A stretch of DNA of 64,000 nucleotides from contig NC_049980.1 in NCBI RefSeq assembly GCF_000003815.2, positions 9,880,360 to 9,944,359 on the forward strand, written 5' to 3'. Shown here in pieces: positions 35,301 to 48,400 of the stretch (within the stretch, counting starts at the first letter, position 1; each line of letters opens with the position of its first letter). Source of the DNA: Branchiostoma floridae (taxonomy: Eukaryota > Chordata > Leptocardii > Amphioxiformes > Branchiostomatidae). Both the position numbers and the translations under genes were made by a program. Below the pieces are notes generated by a model. That model saw only the letters and a program-made list of their open reading frames with translations. It was not told the origin of the DNA and searched no databases.

Positions 35301-38300
35301 AGTGTACACCCTTGTCTTGTTCTTGGAGTAATATTTATTGTTTTATTTTCCATGTAGGATATCAAAGGTTTCTTCTCTGCAGCAGGAAAGGTGCAGGATG
35401 TCCACCACTCAGAGAAGTATGCATCTGTTATCAATTTATTAGCAGTCCTTACAACTAAAAAGTTACACATTTGATAATTATCATATTTGTTTATGCTGTT
35501 ACATTACATTAGATTAGTTTAGTTGTAGTAGTGCATAGTTCAACGTCACTGTATACAATGATTGCCATACATTGTACATGTTACAATTGTCGCGCAATAA
35601 AGTTTGACTGAAATACATTGTATTCATAATGTTTTTACTTCTTCGTTCTTCTTCTCCTGAAGCCATCTTTAAATGGATTCATCTCAAATTGCAGATACAT
35701 GTATTGGCCTTTCTAGTTTGATATGCTATAGTATGTATTCCTGATGCATAAGAATGAATCAATTGCTCTTTTGATTGACTTATAAAATGTCTAGTCTATC
35801 TGCTAAAAAGTTAGATTGTTAGTTACCAAGTCAATTAGATTTTCCTCTGGTTATTTACAAACAGAATTTTTCCGTGTTACATCCATCTGTCTTTGTATAG
35901 CCTGAAACACACTTACCCGGGATTCATACATAGAACACTCCAGCAAGACCTGATCTGATGACTTATCATGAACTACATTAATTTTGTACTTATCTCCATG
36001 AGTTCCATCTGTCTGAAGTGTTTTGCCTAGTAGTACCTATTACTACATACTGTAATAACTTAAGAAGCTATAGTTGGGTTGTTCTTATATTTGGTGTACC
36101 TCTTAATGGCTTTCTTTAGTACTGCAGCAGAACCTTTCTTTTTTGCATCTTCGGTTATCTGCTAGGGTCTTCATATTATGGTGAAAGCTGATAGACTTTG
36201 ACAGTGGGCAAAAAGGTTGTACAAGTTTTGGCTCCCTGGCTGTCATTTTTGTCATTTCTACAATGTGTGCTCCTTTCATTTCACAGGATGACCTTTGTTC
36301 GGTATAACACTGTGAGAGAAGCTACAGCAGCAGTGGACGGATTACCACCAGTTTTGAAGGGAAGGGACATCAGTGTTCAACCTGCCAAGAACATGATCAG
36401 ACATGACCATGTCAGAGGTGCTTCAAAGGAAACTGCTGGGAAATTGTTGACACAGAGACCTGCCATTGTCTCAGGTCTTGATTTGTTCTGTTCTGTTGTA
36501 CATCTTTAGTTTTATTTAGAACATGTTATCACTTTCATGTAAGATACAACAACATTGATAATAGATTTCATCATTTTCTAACAGGACTTTCGCTGGCATT
36601 TTTAATCTGCAATTTCAATTTTCAGTTTATCAGCTTAAATGGTTGCAGGTGTTATTACAAACATAATTATTATATACATATTTTGACCATGAATAAAAAA
36701 TCATAAATTATCATATAGACTTGGACTATGGATAGGAAATGAAAAGATTACATAAGTCACTAGGCGTAAAATCATTTTTTAGGTAAAAGATCTCCAGAGT
36801 GTAAAGCGGAAAGCCCCACACAACAATATCCAGTCCACGAGCTTGTAGTGACTCAGCTCACCAGGGATACGACGGAGGTATTATACATTTCTACTTTGTT
36901 TGATTGTTATCACTTGTACAATGTGTTTTGTTTGTGCTGATATAACCTTGCTATTGAATACTTTCAGGCATCAATGAATGCTTCATACATGACAAATTGC
37001 ACACAATGTCTTGCCTTAGATTTAGCAAGAAAAATCAAAGCCCCTACCCCTAAGCTATGTTTAATGATTGTCCAGGATTTTGTTATTGTTATGATCATGT
37101 TATAAGTACTATCACAGCATACTAATCTTTGCAGACTGCTTGAAGAATGTGTTCAGACTAACAGTGTTTTATTACCTCACCCCAATAGAGTGAAATAATG
37201 TTTTTGTTTATGTAAGTATGTGTGTGTGCGTTTGTGTGTCTGTGCTTCTGACTGTTTGACTGATTTCTTTGTTCTCATTGCAGGAAGAAATCTGGACTTT
37301 GTTCGCTCCCTTTGACGTGGCTAATGTCAGAGTTAAGAAACAAGGAGGAGAGGAGTATGGGTAGGTTCAAAACATTCCATTGGTTCCAAGTGCTTACAAT
37401 TGTTGTAGCAGAATTAAAATGTCAAGCTTACAATTTACAATCGAAAATATTGATGTTTTGCATATTGTGTAAGCTGTGTGAAAACATATAACAAGACTTA
37501 AGATGACATTGACAGTTTTCTGTTGTATCATAGACATCTTTCTTTATCACTCAACACTTAACTGCCCCCTTTAGCCATGCCTTCGTTCACTTCACATCAG
37601 CCAAGGATGTAGACAAAGCCATACAGACCCTTGACAACTCTGTCCTCAATGGACAACACATAAAGATGAAGCTGTCAAGGAGAGCTCTGGAAGCTCGGGG
37701 ACTCAGGCTTGGAACTGAACAGCGCACAGGTGTGATTGTATATGAAAACAGTGGAGTAGCTGTAGCACCATGTACAAAAGACAACTCAGGTAACTGTCAT
37801 TATTCAAGATTTATTTGTGTGATAGCAATGGTTTTCATTGTTATTGTGTGTTTTCTAATAAACATTTTGGAATGTTTTATATCAACATTTGGCATCTTCC
37901 CCTTATCTTTAAATCGTTGCAGGTACATTGTACCAATACATGTTTTCAATTCCTTGTTTGATTACTTTGCATAGTTAGACAAGATAGCATGTCAGATCAT
38001 TTTGCAGATGCTGGTTTGAGGCTGCCAACTCCAGTCCATCCCAAAGGTTCTTCATCTACAGAGCAGTGTAACAAGCAGGGACCCACACCAAAGTTCATGA
38101 GGTATGTTCAGGCAACATAATAACAGCTAAAGCTAAACAGATATGGGGAGTGACCGATCACAATTCATGGGTGTGCCCAGCAAAATCACTTCAACATATT
38201 GCACTAGGAGACCAACAATAGAATATGTCCCAATGATATGAAAATCATTGAGAAAGAGGGATAAAGTTAAACTGTTATCATTACAGAACCAAGCTACCAG

Positions 38301-41300
38301 GCTCTGTACAAAAATTTACAATAGACATGCTAGTGTCGTCAAAATGAAAACAGATCTACAGTTGATGTCATCATCAGAAGACAGACAGCAACTGTCCAGG
38401 CTATGCAAGATGTACTAGACTATGTATGACTAGCATACTGTTGGGACATAACAACTACATGTACTATGTATCTAATACTAGCTTACATATGTACACATTT
38501 CCTAATACCATTTGTTGTATCACAGTTCCAGTACCATGGAACAGATGATGCATGAGTGCAGTGGTGACCAGGGAGTGAACACAGCTCCTACCCCAGCAGC
38601 CAGCTACCCAGAGGAACTCAGTGTGATAGTCACAGAGGTGGTGGATGGCTGCCACTTCTGGGGCCAGGTTAATCAGGAGGTTTGTGCAGTGCTTTTAATA
38701 GTTGTTGAGAATTAACTAGATACTGCATTACTTCATTTGCATACCGGTAGTTTATATATAGCAGATATTTCAGTGGAAAGTTCTCTCAGACACTGCAGTA
38801 TTGAAATCACTGTTGTCAAGCTTAGTTGGGCAACCAGAAACTCGGTGATAATTGAAAATAGATCGTGTAAAATCCAATGCAGACCACAATTAACATGTAG
38901 CTGTGCATATTAACCGTCCCACCCATGGTGTATAGAGCCTACTATTCTAAGCTGTGCCCTAACTTTGTGCTACCGTACTTATCCCAGGGGAAGAACAACC
39001 TGTTAGAACTGCAAGAGCTCCAGAAGGGTCTGAACCAGCTGTGTCCTGCCCCGCCCCTCCCCCCTGGAGACAGGATTGGGGCAGCACCTTTTGAAGGGGA
39101 TTGGTACAGGTATGGTGCCTCTATACATATAAGCATCCCAGTTCAGGGCATTGTTAGACTTCCTTAGAGTCAGAATATTAGTCTTACTCTTAGGGCTTTG
39201 TGCTTTTGACTATCTTGTATTCTGATTACAAACTGCTTTGTACAGTATAGTCTAAAACTTTTTTTCGGAAATGGCCAAAAGTTGATGCACACGCAGATCT
39301 CATCCAATTATAATCAGATCAACATGACCTTATGTGCTCATAACACTCAAGTCTTTGTTGTTAAGGACAAACTTCTTTGCCATTGTGTAGAGTGTGGATA
39401 CAGGAAGAACTCCCAGAAGACCAGCTGCAGATGGTGTTTGTGGACTATGGCAACTCTGCAGTATTACCACGCACAGAGGTTTCACCCCTGCTCATTCCAC
39501 AGTTTTGGGACCTTCCACCTCAAGCAGTACCCTTTAAACTAGCAGGTTGGTATCTCTGAAGGCATTCAACAATCATAAAGCTTAGTACAATGCTAAACTT
39601 TCTTCCAAGTTCACACAAAAGTGCACATAAATCAAATTTTCAACAACCACTGTCGCCTTCTTCACGATCAATACTAATGACCAATCACTTTAGAATGTAA
39701 ACTTGTCAAACATGCCAGGAAGTACTAGGATTACTACCAACACAGATGAGCTTCCATGATAATCATAAAGCATGTCTTGTGTGCATTTGTATTATATATT
39801 GTTTCAAACCTCAGAGTGTTCATTTCTTGGTTCATTTGTTGTCCTGGATTTTAAATCCTTGAATTTTCATCTACAGGACTGAGCTCTGCCACAAGCAATG
39901 GACATGACAAGCTGAAGGAGATACTGAGCTGGCAAGTGGTCTCAGTGAAGCAAAGTCAGTCCAGAACATGCGAGGTGGGTTCATCGGGATACAACGGTGT
40001 ATCTTGGTATAAATTCACGAAACTAAAGGCATTGTAGTAATAGTCTTGAAATAATTGTAGCCATTTTTTTTTCAGTTTTGGTAGTAACGCTAGTTCACCT
40101 TTAACCATTGTGTAACCTATATCCGTTGCTTTTAAAAACGTGGTATTTGGGGATATCATGTCAACGGACGTTGGTTTAAAATTGCAATATTTTCACTACA
40201 TTGCAGCTTAAAACTACCACCTGTCGACTTGATGTGCCTAAGTGCACTGTTCTGAAAAACAACGGATATAGGTTACCCTGCGGATAAAAGGGAACCAGTG
40301 TTACCTCTTTACTTTGATGTCATGACAATGTGTGTGTGTGTTAACTTTTTGTTTCCTCTGAGAAAACCTCCATTTCACTCTTTAATCCCTGCCAAAATAA
40401 ATAGATTTACAGCACCTTATAATTTGGCTTCATTGCAAACAGGAAAAATGACATATTGCGATGAAATTAACTCTCGATTCTTTAATACATATGTATATAT
40501 AACAGTATATTGTTACTTCAACAGCCCCATATTCTAGAAGTGGAGGTTTACATTCCAGATGCCACAGACTCTACATCAGTCAACTCCATGATGAAAAGGG
40601 AGACATGTGAAGAGGGTCATTCATTCCCAGAGAAGACTAATAAAGGTGTCACACAAGAAGAACCAAATTGCCACCCCAACATCAGCACGTCTGTGCCAAC
40701 AGTAGAAGACAGAACAAGGGAGCACAGTATTTCTAGACAAAGAGCTGAGAAAGCCACTACAGGTAAAACAGGAGGTATAGGAGATATTTTCTCTAACAGC
40801 ACAACTCTAAATCAAGAAAGAAAGCATTCCTCAGAACAGAAAGAAGCTGGCAGAAAGTTTGACAACGAGACATTCCAGCAGAGAAGTGGTGAAAGGAGTC
40901 ACCAGAAGTTTCAGTCACCTTTCCTGAGTGAAAAGGAAGAAGCAGTGTTGAGGAGGATAAGTGAAGGTAACCAGAGAGTGTACCACACAGAGATGGGAAG
41001 AAGACACCAGGAGACACCAGTAGGGCAGCAGCAAAGGTTGATTGGAGGACAGCATAGTACAGTTCAACATCAGCAAGGACTGCTGGGTACACCGATCAAC
41101 AAATATGCCCCTCAGCTTCTGTTTAAAGGGAAAAGGTTTGCCCTCCTGGCAAAGGTTTCTGAGGTACGCTTCTTCCAACTTACAAGAATGATGGACACAA
41201 GCATTAGTGTTTCTTACTATATTGTAACAAGACTTAGAGTGGCCTTTGAAGTACATGTACTTAGAATCTACTAGGTTCATGCACTAAAGAAAGCTCTGAA

Positions 41301-44136
41301 CTTAGCCTACATCAAATTTTCATATCATTGTAATAATATACACGTAGTCTTTCTTTAGGGCTTCACATCTCCTACTCTTCAAAACACAGTAATTTTTTTT
41401 TTTTTACTCAATGGTCACCACGTAACAAGGCCTGAAGGCCACTCAAGGTTACGGGTTACATGATTGGAACTGTAACAGCAACTCTTCGCCCTAGGTCAGA
41501 AACATCATGATTGAGACCAGCCCAATTGCTCACTATGAGTGAGGACTAACTGACCCAATAGGCAAAGCAGGGGTTACGAGGGCTGTGAGTAATGTTCCCA
41601 ATGTGTGTATTGCTGTTCATGACAGTTGTGTGTGTTTTCTAGGTGGTGACACCAGACCGGTTCTACATCCAGTCTGCAGACAGCCCCCTGCTGAACAAGG
41701 TGTCTCAGAGTCTCCAGGAGGCAGCTAATAAAAGGACAGCACAGGTAGGGAGGAATGTCAGATTGGTTTATACTGGCATCAGTTTGTAGTTGTTCCTGTC
41801 TAGAAGTCTGGACCTTGGGATCTATTGAAATGGCCCATTGGATTTGATACTGTTCAAATTGACAGAATTTATATGAGAGATCTTTCAAATTGATCTCGTC
41901 AGTGTCTTTTGGTCATCTTTATTAAAGAAGTTCTTATAGTATGCTACCTTCAGGCATTTTTCCAGTATACTTGTCTTTATGTTGAGCTTTTATATTTTTG
42001 TTATATCTTTTTACAATTAGGAGTTGTCAGATTTGAGGACCCTGTGTTACGAGACTGGTCAGGTGATGTGCACTTACAGTGAGAAACACCACATGTGGAG
42101 GAGGGTGCGCATCGACGGTATTCTGCCAGATATGGTGAGTCTTAACTATACTGTAAAGGAATAGTAACAGTAACAGTATAGTCTTAACTATACTGTGTGA
42201 TTTTGCATAGTCAGAATTCATTTGTGAAAAAGAGATTATTTTTGAAAGTAGTGAGAAAATTCAATTGTAATGTAAGATTGACGAAAACGTTTAATATTCA
42301 GATATGCTTTTAGAAACCTTGATGTCTCTCCTCAGATTAATGTGCAGCATGTGGACTATGGAACCATGGAGCTGACTCAGCTGCACAACCTGTTCCCCCT
42401 CCCACCTGACATACTGTCCGTCCCCATACTGGCCAGACCAGCGTGCCTTGCCAATACTGCCCCCCTCCCCAAGGATGGCCACTGGACAGAGGGAGCCAAC
42501 GCCTTCCTCAAGGGGCTCACAGCCAACAAGGTCAGGAAAGATGTCTCAAACTTACATCTGGAAAAGAGTTCGTCTTAAATCTATATGCATTCATTTATTA
42601 GACTTAAGGGAAATGTAACAGTTTCATTCAGTTCTGCTTCCCCCCCCCCCCCCCCCCCAACTTCTCTAGGTCCTGTTTGCAGAGGTAACTGGAGAACAGG
42701 CAGGGGACAAGCTGGTGGTCACACTGTGGAGCTCCATGGACAAAAAAAACAACCTCTCCCAACAGCTCATGGATCAAAACTATGCGATCTACAGTCAGCC
42801 ACTTCCTGTCACACAGATGCCTTCACAGAACCCAAGCTTTACCCAGGGGAAACCACTACCAGTACTTCTGCCTACTCCCCAGCCTCCGCAAATCAGCAAC
42901 CAGCCCTTCTTTGATCAACAACCACACTTACCCATCCCACAATATCCACTGTTTACCCCTCATGTCCCTTACCAACATCCTAGGCCAAAACACAGGATGA
43001 AGGTGGGGGAAAGGTTCTCACTACTGGGCAATCAGAAGACACCGGCCCCATCGTTGGGAGGAGAAGGTGCCTTTAAGATAATTGTGAGAGCAGAAGAAGG
43101 GAAGGAAAGAACCACAAGTAGAGGAGAGAAGATTGAGCCTCCTACAGGTCAGTCCTCAGACAGTGCTCAGGGAAGATATGTCAAGGACCACAATTACGGA
43201 GCAACAGACATGAATGGAAACAAGGGCCCCAGTTTTGCAACAGTGCAGCCCAGTAAGCTTGTTTCACACAATGTCAGAAGCACTGGAAAACAATACCATC
43301 CTGGCAACAGCAATAGAGCAAGCAGGAACAGTGGGAACAAGTTTGGAAAAGGTGGCAGTCCCCTATCTCTTGGTGCACAGAGAAACATCCTGCACCAAAT
43401 AGTCGGTGATGTACAGGAGACAAGCAACAAGTCTCAGCCAAACTGTGAGTCTGGACAAGCAAACAAAGTGGAAAAGGAAAGGAGAGACTCTGGTGCCAGC
43501 AATATATCAACTGAGCTGGAAAACAGGTTGGTGTTCAAATGAAAAAAAAGTATTTCTTCCTTGATAGGGGTGGGTACCTGACTACCGGTACAGAAAATTC
43601 AGGTCCAGGTCCAGGCTGTTTTAGACCAAGTTTGACTGTGGAGACTTGGTAAAAATGACTATAAACTCTTGGACCTTGTTAGCCCCCAAACACTAGAACG
43701 CCTGTCGGTTTAATCTGTCCATTATCTAATCAGTCCAAAGTCTGATGCACTGATTTTTTTCAGGTTGGGTTTTTCTGGACCGGTCCAAGAAGAAAAAAAA
43801 AACATTTTGTACCGGTACCCAACCCTATTCCTAAATTAGACTCTATTTAGAGTCAACATGTGTAGCATGTTCATTTGGTAACATCAATGTGGCACCATCA
43901 CAATAAGATTGCTGAATGTTTGTTTGCACAGATTGCAGCAGCTTGTTCAGGTAGACACAGGCGAGGGGAGAGAAAATGCAGAAAACTGCACACCAACTAG
44001 TGAGGGTCTACCTACAAACCAGCACCAGAAGGGTCTGCTCGAGAGCGAGTTCAAGGGATGTTTGCCGACCACCAGTGGAATGTCAGCAGTTGACATCCTA
44101 ACCTCCCAGCTTATTGAACTGCACACAGAGGAGTAG
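32384..44136 (+). CDS. LOTUS - RRM - RRM - Tudor - Tudor germline-type protein
   Basis: Twenty exons: 32384-32574, 33017-33132, 33695-33772, 34824-34912, 35358-35416, 36287-36474, 36783-36877, 37284-37360, 37575-37789, 37975-38101, 38526-38679, 38988-39109, 39391-39545, 39877-39974, 40525-41163, 41643-41744, 42021-42134, 42336-42530, 42670-43526 and 43932-44136. The result is 1,291 residues with every phase matching. A LOTUS domain fills about 1-100 (GGVPVRRLCMDYRNLIG, LGFTRLEDFVKAMPDV). RRM1 covers about 139-225 (YSVCITRRF, MTFVRY) and RRM2 about 253-330 (LVVTQL, HAFVHF). Extended Tudor 1 lies around 435-620 with VFVDYGNS near 520, and Tudor 2 around 790-990 with QHVDYGT near 880. Linkers are polar and low-complexity. 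LOTUS domains bind RNA or Vasa helicase; Tudor domains bind dimethylarginine on Piwi-type proteins. A role in germ granules or piRNA work is inferred. It resembles TDRD5/7 (LOTUS) and TDRD10 (RRM) at once. Confidence 0.92.
32757..32938. repeat. Imperfect tandem duplication, about 110 bp unit
   Basis: GCTGGCTTCTACTGTA followed by TTGTTTACACCACTTTG, GCAGAAAAAGAAAAGAAATA and CTAACTTGAAATGAAGTTTT occurs twice in a row with a few substitutions and a short extra partial copy between. It lies in intron 1 of the LOTUS-Tudor gene. Confidence 0.75.
34101..34778. repeat. Perfect tandem duplication of 339 bp
   Basis: The 339 bases from 34101 to 34439 recur at 34440-34778 with no difference that I can see. 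Both copies lie wholly inside the intron before exon 4 of the LOTUS-Tudor gene, so the protein is unaffected. It is a very recent duplication or an assembly artefact from two haplotypes. Confidence 0.9.
35520..35620 (+). mobile_element. LINE-like 3' tail fragment
   Basis: The stretch ATTGTACATGTTACAATTGT followed by CGCGCAATAAAGTTTGAC resembles, in reverse, the sequence at 8035-8110 (TTTATTGCACGGCAATTGTA then CATGGTACAATG). Both look like 3' tails of one retrotransposon family. No coding part is left. Confidence 0.45.
40112..40276. mobile_element. Foldback MITE, GTAACCTATATCCGTTG family, copy 1
   Basis: The left end GTAACCTATATCCGTTG pairs with the right end CAACGGATATAGGTTAC, 17 bp perfect. 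A second copy lies at 60206-60374. The inside also has inverted symmetry (TTTAAAA-TTGCAATATT against GCAGCTTAAAAC). Non-coding. Confidence 0.75.
43566..43827. mobile_element. Probable non-autonomous hAT-like element
   Basis: The ends AGGGGTGGGTACC and GGTACCCAACCCT are inverted repeats with one mismatch, and CCGGTAC occurs just inside both. The flanks TTCCTTGA and ATTCCTAA agree at 6 of 8 positions, as expected for an old 8-bp target duplication. It lies in the last intron of the LOTUS-Tudor gene. Confidence 0.5.
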
Positions 44137-45426
44137 TAACATGTTTTTTTTTGTAGTTAAATTTGTACTTGCAGTCTAACTAGAATTGATTGTAATAGAA
44201 ATTTGACCAAGGGTATCTAGAGATGTGTACTATGCAAGCTAACCATCTAACAGTGCTTAGAGATCTAGAGCACCCCAGGTTCAGTTTAAAGATTGTCCAA
44301 GAGATAGACCTTTGATTTTTTGTGCTGAAATTTTTGTGAAGCTATTTGATTGACGCACACTCAATCTGTAATCATCCTGCTTGATAACAAAGGTAATTGT
44401 TAAATTGGTAGCTGTCAATTGAAGATAAATTGTGTGAAACTTTGTCAGGAAAAGGATGGTGCTGAAATGCAAGTTACTGCCTGATCATTGTTCTGTTCGA
44501 ATTTATGTCAGCAATATGTTGGAAGATGTTTTGTAGCAGTTCTTGTACGAATGAGACTTCTCTTTCTATGCCATTGTTTTATGATATTACATGTACTAGC
44601 CTTTGCACTTCAGCAGATTTCTAGTGGTGACCTTGAAGTGAAGCTCCAAATATGTTTGTACATCTTACATGTACGATGATCCCTTGTTTATGTTTATTAT
44701 TTATTCAAGAATAGCCCATTGTTATAGAACTAGCACCCTTAGCTTACAGACAGTATGCTTTGACAGTTGCCACCAAATGGTATCAAAACCAGTGAAAAAA
44801 TTAGCTGTTTGTATTTTTTTCTTTGTCAAGGAACCCACTTAGTTTGGTTTATAATGGTGGTTGTGGCACAAGATTCTATATCTATTATACTAACAGTTGT
44901 TAAATTTGTTATTTTGTCCTGTACATTCCATGAACAGAAAGAAAACCAGTAGTTATAGATGTATTATTTATTCACACAGACATTAGTTTAGTAGTTGTTC
45001 TATGATGCTGAGTACTTAACTTTGCAAATATAACCAAGCTGTTACAAAATACATCAGATATTTGTCTTTTTTAGCCTCTTATTATTTGGACAAAATACTA
45101 AATGATATCGAGTCTCTAGACTAGTGTATAATCACAATTATGTTCATCACCAACTGCAATTACAACTTAAAGATTTCATTTCCCAGATTGAAGTCTACTG
45201 TGACTAATTAGAATTGCTTTTCATGAATAATGATTTCAATTGAAAAATACATTTGTATAAAATAAAGTTTTCTTTAAATCCCTTCAAGATTTTTCCATAG
45301 CCATTTACAAATCTAAATTGAAACATGACTTGCAGAAATCATTGAATTAAAACAGATAATTACACATGCTGCAAACATGATAACTCTATCCCTGAGTATG
45401 AGAGTATCCCAGTGTGCTGTGTTGGA
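44137..45426. other. Overlapping 3' UTR region of convergent genes
   Basis: The LOTUS-Tudor stop is at 44136 and the DOLK stop at 45427. On the plus strand AATAAA at 45261-45266 could end the first transcript. On the minus strand AATAAA occurs near 44967 (read as TTTATT) and could end DOLK. If both are used, the transcripts overlap by about 300 bases. No other gene is visible. Confidence 0.5.
45261..45266 (+). terminator. Candidate polyadenylation signal of the LOTUS-Tudor gene
   Basis: AATAAA lies 1.1 kb after the stop and 161 bp before the DOLK stop on the other strand. It is the clearest canonical hexamer I see in this tail. Confidence 0.4.
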
Positions 45427-48400
45427 TCATGATGAAAGCCCACTGCTGAAGAGTGCATACATGTAGAGAGGGGTCACAATGTTGTCCACCTGGGAGGTGA
45501 AGGCTTCCAGTAATGACGTCAGACACACGGCTGTCACTATGGGGATCAAGTTGGCTGTGAACCCTGGCTGGATCCCTACAAACAAATAAAGCATAATTTG
45601 AAAAAGATGCCTGAATACATGTACAATGTACATGTAGGTCAAATTGTATAGTTACTGTTCTACCATGATATAAGAATCTTTTAGCCTGAAAACGTAAGAT
45701 CCCAAAGTTTAACACAGGCATATTTTCTGCATAAAAAGTTTTTATATGTCACTTTGACACAATCATGTTGGCATTGGCCATGAGATACACAGTAATCACA
45801 TACAAACTTCTCCACTCACCAAGTAAACTCAGTGTGCAACAGGCTGCCAATTGTGCTACCACAGCAGCCAGGGTGCCCTCTACTGTTTTCTTTGTACCTG
45901 TAAGAAAAAAAAGAGCTTCAATATTACAGTTACAGCAGTCTCTACATCAGGTATACAACCTTTTCTCTAAATGTATGCATAGGAAAAAAATGTATTTCTA
46001 AAAATCACTAGATGATTACACAGTGATTTAGAAATTCTGATATGGTGAAGGATGTAGATATCCAGCATACATTTTATACTGAATAACAAAGCATGACTAT
46101 ACATGTATGCAAGTTTTGACCCTTTAAATCACAATACCAGCTATATCCTTGTTGAAATCTTGGCAAATCATCAGAAATTACTCTAAATGCAGAAAAAAAA
46201 TTGTAGTGTGATGCCAAACCTTGAAGTTACTCATATGCACACTTGTAAACATTACAGTAAAGTATATCTAATGATCACAATACCTGGCCATCTGTGTCTG
46301 CCCAGCTTTGATCCAATGACAGAGGCAGCAGTGTCCCCAACTCCCAAGGAGATGACACCACTGTACATCGCCAGCTCTGTACCTAGAACAATAACTTTGC
46401 TTTACAATATCGGGGTACGGATACTACTGGCATTACGGACAAACGGTACTAACGCTACTGGGGGTACAGACACTACTGCTGGTACAGACACTACTGCGGG
46501 TAGGAACACTACTGGTGGTATGGACACTACTGGGGCTACGGACACTACTGGGGCTACGGACACTACTGGGGCTACGGATCTAACGAAGGTAAGTCTCAAC
46601 CTAACGCATGCCACAATGCTGATGTTGGGGGTGGCTAAATAATCACGTTTCCTAGCTGCCCTTTTCCGTTCAAGGGCAGTTTGATAGTCTGGTATCAAGA
46701 CCTACTATTAGATAGCTGTCAAATCTCTGCAAATTTATCATAGCTGCAGAATCATGTCTTCCTGCAAAAATATTTCCATTAGAGGATGTGGAGATTTGGC
46801 AGCTATAAAGTTTAATACATGTGTAGTGTGTAGGTTTGGATAACTGGGTAGCAGTTTGATACAGGAAAGGGCAACTGCAACAAGGTGAACCATCTATCTT
46901 CTCCAAACATCTAGCCTTGTACATTGAGAAAGTGTGATGAGGTAAATCTGAACCATACTAAGAGAATGTCTTGTTATGTTTTTTATGCAAACATCTTACT
47001 TAAGCAACAGCTCAACCTACTCTATCTATTAGATTACCTATTGTGTATGCAGAAGGGTACAGCCATAGAGGCAGGGAACAGCCCAGCAGAAGGTAGATGT
47101 GGGTGAGGATGGCCACTCCTCTGTCCTTCTCATCAACAAACACACGCAGGGATGTGTGTAAGGATTCACCAAAGGGTTGGATTCTGTACATCCGCACATA
47201 CTGTGGAACACAAACAACAGGCATTGATCACACCCATAACAAGATTGAAGTAATTCAAAGAGCAGAGCCACAAAAACAAGTTTTCCACTCTCAAAATAGA
47301 AGACTATAGTATACATGTAGGTTATTCTGAACTCAAAGATATGACTACTACTTAAGGTAAATATATGCATGTTCAACTTGTGACAACTAGTTTTCAGGGC
47401 ACATGGTAAGTCACTGATTGTCAGTTGTTATTCCATAAAGTCAGCTGTTTACCAGTTGTTTATACATGTACCTGGAGGCAGGATAAGCTGATCTGCTACA
47501 AAGCATCTTGTTCACACTTAATGATGACACATACACATGTATATGAGTCTTCTTTGCTTTTGGCTATGGAAATAAGATCTTTCAAACATAGCCTGGGTGC
47601 CATCCTCCAAAGTAACCATTGTCTCAATATTTTCCCTTGCTATCTGTGGTTAGCAAGTGAAGATTGAGCCAGCAGTTATTACAGAGAATGGCACCCAGGC
47701 TATCTAAAACATGCTTACTTCCAGCAGAATAAAGGCTCCCAAAGCTGCTACAGATCCTATGTACAGCAGCTGGGGATTCCGCATCAGTCCAGGTAAGAAA
47801 ACTGCTATGGCGATCAGATGGAAATACTTCCTCACAATGGTGGAACCTGCACCTGCAGGGTTGGTCCTGTTCTGCCTGGCAACTGTTGCTATGGCAACCA
47901 ATGTCATCACACTCCAGTAGCCAATCAGAGAGATCTAGAAAAGAGATGACCAGAAGAGCTGGAACTTTGAAGTACACCTTTTTTTATCAAAAGGGAACAT
48001 TGATTTTAGAAAAAGCACATTGTACATTGACCGATTGCATTCAGTAGGTCGTGAGTTTGATCCTCGGCCGAGTCATACCAAAGACTTTAAAAATGGTACA
48101 TGCTGCTCTCTCTGCTTAGCACTAAGCATTCAGGAAAGAATATGGAAGTTAAACACACACCACTACCAGTGGACTTAAGACTCCTACTGTAGTGATTGCA
48201 CAAAGTTGTGTGGCTCAGGGCTACTGATATGGAGATGGGTGCCGCCCTATGTGCCATCAAGCACAGGAAGGACTTTGACATTGTTCATGTACAAGTAACT
48301 GATAGAGAACAGGCAGAGATGGTCTTGGGTTAAGCTTCTTGAAACAGCCTTCAGCTATACTTACACTGCTGTCACAAGCCAGTATGAAGCCCATGAGCCA

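Noticed and set aside
41395-41580. Possible SINE-like segment after a T run in a LOTUS-Tudor intron
   Set aside because: No second copy in the window and no pol III box that I can defend.
42585-42914. Alternative plus-strand frame overlapping LOTUS-Tudor exon 19
   Set aside because: It starts in the intron and includes a poly-C run; the other frame joins exon 18 in phase and continues Tudor 2.
46187-46642. Plus-strand frame with Thr/Gly/Asp repeats
   Set aside because: The frame is produced by an 18-bp minisatellite inside a DOLK intron and runs through DOLK exon 10 on the opposite strand.
48040-48070. tRNA-like GGTCGTGAGTTTGATCC
   Set aside because: No acceptor stem or anticodon arm can be formed, and the block is the head of a SINE with a second copy at 59600.
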